From Bradyrhizobium nitroreducens (GTDB taxonomy: Bacteria > Pseudomonadota > Alphaproteobacteria > Rhizobiales > Xanthobacteraceae), in the NCBI RefSeq assembly GCF_002776695.1, contig NZ_LFJC01000003.1, forward strand, positions 3,996,543 to 4,060,542: DNA of 64,000 bases. Reading direction: 5' to 3'. Shown here one piece after another: positions 43,304 to 54,000 of the stretch. The stretch's first letter is position 1; every line of letters starts with the position of its first letter. Below the pieces are notes generated by a model that was given only the letters and a program-made list of their open reading frames with translations, did not search any database and was not told the DNA's origin. The position numbers and the translations under genes are program-made.

Positions 43304-45004
43304 CTACGACTTGCTCCTGCCCGCCACCGCTGGTGCCGCGCTTTCCTGCTTCTGGAACATCAACAGCGGCCGGAAAATGACGCGGCCGTAGGCCTCGTAA
43401 TGGTTCTGGGTCGACACCGCCATCTTCACCGGCGTCGCGTAGTTCGCCTCGAAGGTCATGAACTGCGCATAGGTCCAGGAGAAGCCGACGCCGACGGAGG
43501 CCATTTCGGTGACGCCGGGGAAGGTCGAGTACACCGCACCGTAGTCGGTGAAGATGTAGGTGTCGAAACCCCTCAGCCATTGCGACCAGTTGTAGTGCAG
43601 CTCGGCGTTGAAATAATAGCCGCTGTCGCCGGAGGCCGCGTTGGAGGGATAGCCGCGCACGGTGGTTGGACCGCCGATCGAGAAGATCTGGTCGCCCGGC
43701 AGCAGTTTCTCCTGCGTGTACTGCCAGCTCGCCAGCACATTGGCGCTGAAATTCGCGGGCCCCGCGGCGCTGGTCGCAAGCATGGAGCCGGTATAGGTGG
43801 TGAACGCGCGGTTGCCACCGAGCACGTGATCGTGCCAAGCAACGTAGTTCACTGCCGGCGAGACCGTGATCGAATAGGTGTTGCCGGATTTGGTCACCGA
43901 GACGCCCGCCGTGGATTTGTCGTAGTGATCGTCGGTGACTGCGACGGTGGCAAAACGGCTGACCGTCTTGCCCTCGGTCAAGGCGGCGTTGAGCAGCACC
44001 AGCCAGTCCTGCGTCACCCAGACCGGCTGGCTGAAATTGACCGCGGCCTGGCTCGAGCGGCCGGTGACGTCGAGCGCGACGAACGGTCCCTGGACGATCT
44101 TGATCTTGCCTTCGGTGTAGCTGACGCCGGCGCGGCCGCCCCAGGGATTGACCGGAATGTTGTAGGCGACATTGCCGTTGAGATTGCCGTCGGAGCGAAC
44201 GCCGTAGAAGGTCAGGCGGTCGTCGACGCCGAACAGGCCGTGGCGCTTGTAGAAGGCCCCGCCCTCCCAGCGCCCGGTGTTCTCCGAGCCCTGGTTGTCG
44301 GTGAAGAGCTGCAAGGTGTCGACCGGCGGCTCGATCACGGCGAACTGGAGATCGGTGAGGCCGAAGCTGGTGCCGGGCTGCAGCAGCGCCTTGATCTGCA
44401 CGTCGTTGGTCCGGTTGAACCAGATCACGTCCCGGTTGAGCTTGGGAACGTCGAGGACCTCGCCTTCGGGCTCCTTCACGCGATCCAGGATGTAGTCGGT
44501 GCGGGTCTGCTTGTTGCCCTCGACGGTCGTCTTCTGGAGCCGGCCCTCGGTGAGCTTGATGCGGACGACGCCGCCCTTGGCGTCCTGGTCGGGCAGCGTC
44601 GCGATGCCCGTGACGATGCCGCGCGCGGCATAGACGGCATTGATGTCGGCGACGAGCTGCAGGAGCGCTGCGATGTCGACGTCCTTACCGACATATTTCT
44701 TCGCGATCTCGTCCAGCTCCGCCGGCGTGATGAATTTGGACTCATCGAACGTCACCTTGCGCAGGCGGAATTTCGGCCCGCCAGGCTTCAGCAGCTGGGA
44801 CTTTTCCCGCTCGCCGCCGACCACCGCTGGCCCCGTTATCTTGGGCGGCGCGCTCTGCTGTTCAAGCTGGCGGCGCTGCCGGTCGACGTCGTTCTGGATC
44901 ACGCCGGGATTGATCGACTGCGCACGCGCGGAGGCGACGCAGGACGCTGCCAGCCCAACCGCCAATGCTGCCCCCAGAATCCGCATCCCGAATCCGATTA
45001 CCAT
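43304..45004 (-). CDS. Two-partner secretion outer-membrane transporter (TpsB / FhaC-ShlB family)
   Basis: 566 residues, normal for the family. A signal peptide (cleavage after ARAQ) is followed by a POTRA region (KFRLRKVTFDESKFITPAEL and GVVRIKLTEGRLQKTTVEG) that binds the partner, then a 16-strand barrel with the conserved TTVRGYPSN loop near residue 450 and a C-terminal aromatic strand (GRVIFRPLLMF). The start ATG overlaps the exoprotein stop by 7 nt; an ATG six codons later is also possible. The family exports one partner exoprotein, encoded just upstream on the same strand. Confidence 0.93.
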   Translation of the reverse strand: MVIGFGMRILGAALAVGLAASCVASARAQSINPGVIQNDVDRQRRQLEQQSAPPKITGPAVVGGEREKSQLLKPGGPKFRLRKVTFDESKFITPAELDEIAKKYVGKDVDIAALLQLVADINAVYAARGIVTGIATLPDQDAKGGVVRIKLTEGRLQKTTVEGNKQTRTDYILDRVKEPEGEVLDVPKLNRDVIWFNRTNDVQIKALLQPGTSFGLTDLQFAVIEPPVDTLQLFTDNQGSENTGRWEGGAFYKRHGLFGVDDRLTFYGVRSDGNLNGNVAYNIPVNPWGGRAGVSYTEGKIKIVQGPFVALDVTGRSSQAAVNFSQPVWVTQDWLVLLNAALTEGKTVSRFATVAVTDDHYDKSTAGVSVTKSGNTYSITVSPAVNYVAWHDHVLGGNRAFTTYTGSMLATSAAGPANFSANVLASWQYTQEKLLPGDQIFSIGGPTTVRGYPSNAASGDSGYYFNAELHYNWSQWLRGFDTYIFTDYGAVYSTFPGVTEMASVGVGFSWTYAQFMTFEANYATPVKMAVSTQNHYEAYGRVIFRPLLMFQKQESAAPAVAGRSKS

Positions 45005-48000
45005 GCCTCGGCAAGACGGCCAATCGCCGGGCTCGCCGTCTCGATCGCCGCGTCCTTCCAGCCCGCGCGACCCGCACGCTGCCCCTTCTGGCGCAGCTTG
45101 CGCATGTCGCTCAGTCCCTCGATGTTGACGGCGGGGCCGGAGCCGACGGCCTCGACCGGCCGCGGCATCAGCAGCGCATCGAGCCGCGCCTGGCCGGAGA
45201 GGCCGAGCTGGTAGAACGTTCCGCCGTCCTTCTTCGCGAGCCAGGCCTCGATGCTCTCCTTGCCCTCGCCGTCGACCGCAATGTTCCGCATCATGCTGGC
45301 GCCGGTGAAGTCGTTGCAGCAGGTGTGGCTCGGTCCGTAATTGGTGACGGTCGCGGAGACGCCGCCGGTATAGAACACCACATAGGCGTTGCTGACATTG
45401 GCGTTGCCGGCCTGGCTCATCGTGAACACACCGCCCGGCTGGTAGAGCTGGAGCGTCGGCCAGTTCGACGGCGCCGGCGTGCGGTTGTTGAGCAACACCT
45501 GCTGGGTCGCCGTGGTGAGCATCAGCTGGCCCGGCACGTAGCCGTTGAGGATCGAGACGGTGTGCGCGTCGGTCCAGAAATTCGCATCCACCGCCCTGAA
45601 CTGATTGACGATGATGCTGTCAGGGTCGATCGAGACGTTGGCATATTTGGCAACGCCGCCGTTGTAGCCGGTGATGTTCATGACCAGCGGGATCGCCGGA
45701 TTTGACCGGACCTGCTCGCCCCTGACGTTGATCGTGTCGGCCGCGAGATCGAGCTCGCTCACGACGCTGACCCAGTTGATCGTCAGATCACCCGACGACC
45801 GCATCTTGACGACGTTGCCGCTGATCCGGTCGAACGCGACCGATCCGGCGACCTGGAAATGCGTATCGCCGTGGGCGGAGATCGACCCGCCACGCAGCGA
45901 GCCGGTGTCGGACGTGGCGTTGAGGTCGCCCGCATCGCCCGGGATTCCCGTCGTGGTGAGCTGGCTGAAGACGATGTCGTTCACGGCGTGCAGGGTCTGC
46001 GTGCCGCCGCTGATGGCGGTGCCGACGGTAATCCCTCCCGTCGTCGCGGTGACGTCGAGCGTGCCGCCGGCGTTGAGATTATCCCAACGAACGACCGTGC
46101 CGCTGAGGACCGCATTGCCGGTCGAGGCCGTGAGGCTATGACCGGTGTTGGCGCCCGCCGCGATCAACCTGGCCGAACCGTTGGCCGAGACCGAGCCCAG
46201 CGTCGGCGCGCCGCCCGATGTCACTGTCTGCGCGAGGATGAAACCGTTGTCCGCGTTGACGTTGACGCTGCCGGCATCACCATTGATGCCGGTCGCGGTC
46301 AGCGCGTTGAAGGTGACGTTGTCGCGGGCGTGGAGGGTCTGCGTGCCCCCGCTCTGCGCGGTCTGGAAGGTGATGCTGCCCTGCCCCGCGGTCGCGCCCA
46401 ACGTCGTCCCGACATTGAGGACGTTCCAGTTGATCGGGCCGCCATTGGCCGTCAGCAGGCCGGAGCCGGTCGTGGCGGCAAGCGTGTTGCCCGTGATGGT
46501 CGTGGCGGCAAGCAGGGTCGCCGAACCATGAGCCGAGACCGAGCCTTGGCCCGTCGCGCCGCCGGACGCCACCGTCTGGGCCAGGATGAAGCCGGTGTCG
46601 GCGGTGACGTTGATGTTGCCGGCATCGCCGTTGATGCCGGTCGTGGTCAGCGCGTTGAACGTGACGTTGTCGCGGGCGCGGAGGGTCTGCGTGCCCCCGC
46701 TCTGCGCGGTCTGGAAAGTGATGCTGCCCTGCCCCGCCGTCGCGCCCAGCGTCGTCCCGGCATTGAGGACATTCCAGTTGATCGGGCCACCGTTGGCCGT
46801 CAGCAATCCGGAGCCGGTCGTGGCGGCGAAATTGTTGCCCGTGATGGTCGTGGCGGCAAGCAGGCTCGCCGAGCCATGGGCCGAGACCGAGCCGAGCGTG
46901 GTCACGCCGCCCGAAACCACGGTCTGGGCCAGGATGAAGCCGGTGTCGGCGGTGACGTCGATGTTGCCGGCATCGCCGCTGTTGCCGACGGCTGCGAGCG
47001 ATTTGAACGTCACGTTCCCGCTGGCATGAACCATCTGCGAGCCGCTGCTGTCGGCGGTGCCGATGACGATGCTGCCGTTGTTGGTGACGGCGCTGAACGA
47101 TCCGCTCGCGCCGGTCGCGGTGCCCGCCAGCACCTGGGCCAGCGTCAGCTCGCCAGTGCCGATGATATCGACATTGCCCTTCGCTGCGGACAGCAGGCTC
47201 ACCTCGGTGTCGGTCAGAACCTTCACGTAGATGTCGCCGGCGCTGGCACTCGCCGACAGTCGCGTGGCGTTGAGGATGAACCGGCTGGTCGCGTTGCCGA
47301 TGCCGTTCGATGCGCTCAGCGACAGTTCGGCGCCCGCGCCGGAGGCGACGAACTTGGTCTGGCCGTCGCCATTGTCGATGATCGCACCGAGCGAGGCGAC
47401 GCCGCCCGCGGTGACGACGATCGACGGCGTGTTCGAAGCGGCCGCATAGGACAGCGACGAATTCAGCTGGCCGATGGTCGCGTCGCCGGTCGTCGTCACC
47501 GAGATCAATCCGGGCGCGTTGATGGCCGAATAGGCCCCCATCGACAGCGTCGCGGCGACCAGCGTCACGCCGCCCGTACTGCTCGTCGCAACCACCGGCG
47601 CCGCGCTGGTGCCGGCCGCGAAGCTCATGCCGCGGTTGGCGAGCAGTTGCATCAGGCCGTCGCTGGTGATGCCAGTATTGATGGTGAGCGCGCCGCGCGC
47701 CACGTTCAGCGTCAGGGCGCCGCCGGCGGTCAGCGTCCCATAGGGGCCGCTGGTGCCGACCGCGAGATCACCGGTCACCGCGAGAATGCTGAGATCGCCG
47801 ACCGACGAGCCGGTCACTGCGCCCGAGATGTTCACCTGCAGCGGCTGGAAGGCCCCGCCGTTGAAGCCGATGCTGCCGCCGGCGCGCAGGTCGAGATCGG
47901 TGCCCAGAACGTGGATCGCGCTCCGGTCCGTGAAGTCGGCTTCGGCGTAGATGCTGCCGGTCGCCGCGAGCTGGATCGCATTGGCGGCGGAGATGTTGCC

Positions 48001-51000
48001 GAGGATCAGATCGCCGGTGGTCTGCTTCACGTAGATGCCTTGCGCCGACGACACGTGATCGAGCTGGTCGTTGGCGGGGTCGGCGAACGCGATCTGGATC
48101 GCGTTCGGGTTGGTCGCGGGATTGCTCCCGGCGGTTCCCGAGGGAGCGCCGACATTGCCACGCTCGGCGATCAGGGTCAGGTTGGCGATATCGCCTGAGA
48201 TCACGGCCCCACCCACATTGGCGGAGATGCTGCTGACGGCGTCGAGCTTGACGTCGCCGCGGCCAGTCACCTGGATGCCGTTGGCTTGCGCAGCCGTGAT
48301 CGGGCCGTAATTCGCGGTGACGCCGCCGAGCGAGAGGCTGTTCTTGCTGCCCAGATAAATATTGGTCAGCGCCTTCGCCGAGATCGCGATCGGGTTGTCG
48401 ACGACAACGAGGTTCTGCTGCGACAGGCTGACGGTATAGGTCGTGACATGAGTGGTCGGGTCCGTCACCGCGCCGACGGTGAGCTGGCCGGGACCGGCCG
48501 AGGACAGCAATGTCCTCTGCTCCGGCGTCAGCGACGAGGCATCGACGCTGGTGAAGGTGAAGGTCTGGGGCGCCGCCGAATTGCCGACCGAGCCGCGCGG
48601 CGCGTAGAGCATGATCTGGTTGGCGCTGACATTGGCGATGACGTTCTCGTCGATCGGCGGCGGCGCGGCGCCAATCGACGACGACGACACGGTATAGGCC
48701 AGCTGGCTCTGCGTCCATTGCGCGCCCGCTGTGATGACGCCGTAGACCCGCTCGGTCGATGCGAGCGTGTAGCTATAGTTCGCATTGTAGGTGTTCAGCG
48801 CCGTCAGCAGCGCCGTGTTGGTGGGCATGCGCTGATTGGCCGTCGAGACGCCTTCGAACAGCTTCGTGAACAGCGTCGTCGACAGCGAGCTGCCGAACAC
48901 CGTCCCCAGCGGATCCGAAGGAGCACTGCCAAGCAAGGTCGTCAGCGAGCTCTTGAGCTCGTCGGTGGTGATCTTGCCGAGCAGGAACTGATCTCGCAGG
49001 AACCGCGTAGTGGCCTCGACCTTCATGTCCGTCGTCGAGACGTTCGCGGGATCGATGCCGAGCTTGGCAGCCACCTGCGCCCGCAGCACCGTCAGGCCGA
49101 CCGAAGTCGGCGCATAGGTGCTGCCGTTCGGGAAGGCGATGTTCCTGAGCTGGAAGTAGTCGTTGTAGGCCGACGTCACCATCGCCTGGTAGCTGTTGAC
49201 GGCGTTGGTGGCGGCGTTGCCGCTGAGCAGGTCGAGGCTGGTCCAGACGTCCTGCAGATGCTGGCTCTGCGCCTGGGTGAGGCCGACCGCCGCTCGGCCG
49301 TTCAGGATGCTGGCCTGGTTGCCGTCGGAGCCGGCAGCCTCCAGGAACACCGGACCGCCGGTCGACTGGATCGTGCCGAGGCGCAGGTCGCCCTTGGACT
49401 GGATGATGTAGGTGCCGGTGGCCGAGGCACTGTCGAGCACGCCGCCATCGACGGCGCCGCTGGCCTGAACCGTCCCCGTCGCCTGGATCACCAGCGGATT
49501 GATATTGGTCAGGGTGGAGGCGTTGTTGACGACGGCGCTCGTCGCGCCGATCGCACCGGACGTGGAGTTGATCTCGATATTCTTGCCGATCACGACCGGG
49601 TTGGCGACGTTGTAGGCGGAAGCCGAGTTGATGTCGCCGGTCGCCGACAGGAAGACGTTGCCCTGCGGCGTGGCGCCCGCGGAATTCACCTTGACCTGGT
49701 TGATCGACAGCGCGCCGATGCCCGAGATCGCGATGTCGCGGTCGATCGAGCTGGCAGTCAGGCTGCCGCCATAGAGCTGCACCTGGACGGGCGCCTTGGT
49801 GGTGCCGAGCGTGCCGATGCCGCCGTCACCCCGAAGCGTCACGCTCGTCCCCGAGATCACCGGGTTGTTGGCATTGGCGCCGACCGTGATCGTCGAGTTG
49901 GCGCCGGTGGCGGCGAGCGTCGTCGCGCCCTGTTGGTTGTTGATCGACCCGTTGATGACGATGCCGGAGGTCGAATTGACCACGACGTCGCTGCTACTGC
50001 CGCCGGTGAACTTGATGTTGATCGGGTTCGACGCCTTGACGGTGTTGGTCAGAGTGAGCGTCAGATGATCATAGATCGCCTGGTACCAATTGTACTGGGC
50101 GTCCGCGCCGCAGCACTTTTCGGGGTGGGTGTTGAGCGGATTGATGTTGCCGTGCGAGTCTACGCCGTCGGCCCAGTGATAGCTGCCGGTGGCGGTGGTG
50201 ACCTTCTGGTAGTTGCTGGCCTGCGTACCCGAAACCAGGCTGATCGAGCGGGTCCAGTTCTCCCCGGTGGTCTGATTGGGCGTGAAGTGCCAGCCGTAGT
50301 CGAACTGCGTGCTGTTCGTCGGTCGATCCACCGTGGCGGTGTCGACCCACTGGTAGAGCATGTTCGCCTGCGTCGCGTACTGGATACCGGCCGTGCCAGT
50401 CCGGGCTGTCAGCATCGACGGGTCGATCGCGGCCGCAGTGACGCTGTTGGTCTCGTATTTCGTTACCTGCTGGTTACTCGCGGCCTTGGGATCGTAGACA
50501 TACCACGTCGTCTTGCCCTGGAGCTGGTCGACGATCTCGACCACGCTCTGGGCGGTGGCGGTGGTATTGATGGCGTTGGTGACGAGCGCAAGCCCGCTGG
50601 TGTTGTTGACCGTGACCGTGCCGGCGCCACCTTTGATCTCGATGTTTCCTTGCGTCTGGGTGTTGTCGGTCGATGTCGAGATGATCTTGCCGTTCAGATA
50701 GACGTAGCCGCCGGCACCCTGCGCAACACCGTTCAGGATGAGCTGGTCGGTCAGAGCGTTGTACCTGACCCCGATCTTGGCGTCGCCGCTGGCCGACGCC
50801 GTCACGGAGCCCGAGATGTCGTAATAGACGCCGTTGCGCGCATTGGCCTGGGCCGCGGCAAAGTCCGCGCCGCCGTTGCGGTTCTTGAGGCCGTTGCTGC
50901 CATAGATGGCATCGTACGCCGCGGCGCCGATGTTGACCGAGTAATTGCTGCTGGAGCCGGCCTGGATGGTGCCGTTGATGTTGATCACCGACGCCGAGAT

Positions 51001-54000
51001 GATCACCGCCTGTCCGGTGATCGTCCGAGTGGACGTCGCGGTGGCCGGCGTATCCGCGGTCTTCGCCGTGATCGCATCCGGCTGGATGTTGATGACCTGG
51101 AAGAAGGCCGAGCAGCCCGCGCAGTTGAACGGCGTCTTGTACGGACCGCTATCCGCGTAGACGTTCCGCCCGTCATAGGTCGTTTTCTCCCACGGCGCAG
51201 TCGAGATGACCTGACTGGTCGGCCCCTCGATCTGCTGGAGCGTGCTGACGCTCGGTACGCTGCCGGCGTTGGGATTGCCGTTGCCGGGCGCGCCCTGGCC
51301 CATCGGCAGGAAGATCGACGAATAGAGCGAGGTGCCGTCGTAGAACGTCATCAGCATGCGCGCGGTGAAGATCGTGCTGGCGTCGGCGTTGCCGACGGGT
51401 TGATACACGCCGTGGCTGCCGTCGGTGCAGCAATAGTAGAAATAGGGGTGATCGGTTCCCGAAGCGATATGCGGAGCCGTATAGTAGTCGCCGTAGGCGC
51501 CGAGATAGGTCGCCGCCGTCATCACTGCCGTCAGCGCGTCTTCGGGCCTGTCTTCAGTGGTGGCCCATTGCGAGGTGACCGCGCTGCCGCTGTCGTAGAA
51601 GCTCCCGATACCGCCGAGGAAGGTGAAGGTGCCCTTGGGCACCACGATCTGGACGGTCGCGGCACTGAGCGACTGCGATGCGACGACACTGCCGAGATTG
51701 TTGATGATCTTGAGCAGGCCGTTGGCGTTGTTGACGGCGCCGTTGAAATAGATGTCGGGCGTGCGGGTCAGCACGTTGCCGTTCTGGTCGATGCCTTGAC
51801 CGGAGTCAGGATCCAGACGGTTGTAGGTGGCGGAGACGTCGATGACCGGCGTCGCGCTCGGCATCGCGGTGAAGGTCACGTTGGAGTGCGAATCCGGGTC
51901 GACATGGTCGATCTGGCGATAGGTGATGTTACCTCCGGTCACCTCGGTGACCGTGAGGTTGCCCAGGCTCATGAAGTCGAGGCCCTTGTTCTCGATCTTG
52001 ATCAATGGCGAGCTGCGCGCGATCACCGCGGGCGCGGCAGGATTGGTGCCGCTGTTTCCGGTGAGCTTCTGCGCCAGGATCGAGACGTTGCCGGCGGACA
52101 CCAGGATGTCGCCGAACGCGAAGGCGTTACCGGGCGCGTCGGAGGTGAACGGCGCCTGCTTGATCAAGGTGTCGATCTGCCGTTGGATGTCGCCGGTCGG
52201 ATCGGTGCCGGACGGCGACATGCTGGCGGGCGCCGTCGGCGTCGCCGCCGCGAGCTGGGCGCGGACCTGCCCCTCGGTGAGGCCGGTCAGCGATGCCAGC
52301 TGGTTGACCACCAGCTGGTAGGGATTGAAGTTGCCGACGATGGCGTATTGGACCGTCTGATGGTTCCAGCTCATCACCGGGCTGAAGTGATTGACGTCGG
52401 AGACGGACTCCAGGGTCAGCGCGGAGTAAGGGCTCGTCGTGCTCAGGGTCGGCGTGCCCGCGCCGAGCTCGATCGTGATCGTGACGTCGTTGTTGATGCC
52501 CGCCACCACCAGGCCGTTGAGCGCGACATCCCCGGTTCCGCTGGTGTGGCTGTGGTTGTCGCTGTTCTTGGCGCTGAAGATATCGAGATACGGATTGTAG
52601 TTGCTGCCGTTGCCGGTGGCCGTGACCTGGCCCTGCGTGGCGCCGAGATAGATGTCGCGCGCGCCGAGCACGCTCGAGGTCGGGGCCAGCGTCAGGCTGG
52701 TGGTGTCGTCGGCATTGGCCGTGCCGCGATAGAGCGTTGAGATCGGAATGGCGGTGTTGTTGTAGACCACCGTGGTTGCCGTCGCCTGGATGCTGCTGAA
52801 GACGGTGCCGTCACCGGACAGGCCGGCATACATGGTGATGTCACGCCAGGCCACGATCTTCGCGTTGTCGCCGACATTGACGGACTGGTTGGCGTGAACC
52901 CAGCTGTTGGTGCTGGCGCCGACGCCCGCGATCGCGCCGTAGAGGCTGGCATTGGCGTTGTTGGCCGCCGCCATCTTCGCGGCCGTGCCGACATAGATCT
53001 TGCCGGCGCTGAACAGCTCGCGGGCGTTGATGTTGACCGCGAGCGTGGCATTCGCCGTCATGTTGGATTCGGCGCCGCCGCCGGCGAAGAAGCTGGCGGT
53101 AGCGAGGCTCGCGGTATCGTTGGTGTTCAGCGTGTTGTAGGCCTCGATGTTGATCACCGCGGTCGAGGTCCTGGGATCGTCGTTGAGGCTCAGCACCGTG
53201 CCGGCGCCGATATTGGTGGTGACGCGCTGGGTCACGAAGGACTCGCTCAGCGCCGCCGCTCCCGAGAACGAGCCGCCCGAGCCCGATCGCGCGCCGCCTC
53301 CGGCCTGATTGACGATGTCGTTGGCGATGACGACCATGTCGCCGGCCGCCGAGTTGATGATCAGATGCGTCCCTACGTCCGCCGTGGTGGTGGAATCGAC
53401 CTCATTTCTCGCCTTTCCGGCGGAAACGCCCGCCGTGGACGCCTGATAGGCGTCGCCGCTGGCCGCGTAGTTCGTGGTGTGCGTCGCCTTGATCGTCAGG
53501 CCGCCGAGATAGATCGTGTCGTCCGCCGTGCCGCCGTCGAACCGCGCGTTCGTCACGGCGGTCGAGCTCGTGGTGGCGACCGCCGCGGCGCCGGCATAGG
53601 TGCCACCGGCGCCGACCGTCGCGTTGGAGACGTTGGTATCGGTACCGGTGGCCGTGATCCGGAGGATGCCGGTATAATTGCCGTGGTTGAGATTATCCAT
53701 GTCCGCCGGCGCACCCAGATAGGCATAGGTGTGTGCGCTGGACGATGTCTGCGCGACGGTCGCGCCGAGCGCCAGGAACCCGCTCGAAAGGCCGGTCCCC
53801 TCGGCGTACTGGGCGCTGTCGTTCTCGGCTGCGATGGTGACGTTGGCGTTCGGCAGCCGGATCCCCGTCCCGCCATAGGCGTTGACCGTCGCGTTTTCGG
53901 ACGCCACGGCCAGGCTGCCCTGCGCGCCGATCAGCGAACCGCCGCCGCCTGCGAGCGCCTTGGCCCAGGTCGTGGTGCCACTGGTCGGAACCAGCGCCAT

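Noticed and set aside
44998..46000. C-terminal end of the exoprotein considered as a contact-inhibition toxin with a downstream immunity gene
   Set aside because: No VENN-type junction and no toxin-like terminal domain. The next gene is the TpsB transporter.
45979..47016. Regularly spaced repeats considered as a CRISPR array
   Set aside because: The 348-bp unit is coding, with divergence in codon positions, and has no short spacer pattern.
48286..52740. Another long plus-strand frame (1,484 codons) antisense to the same gene
   Set aside because: Same Arg/Asp-rich shadow composition, and no start context or family similarity. Smaller ones at 45859-48198 and 52894-54027 were dropped for the same reason.
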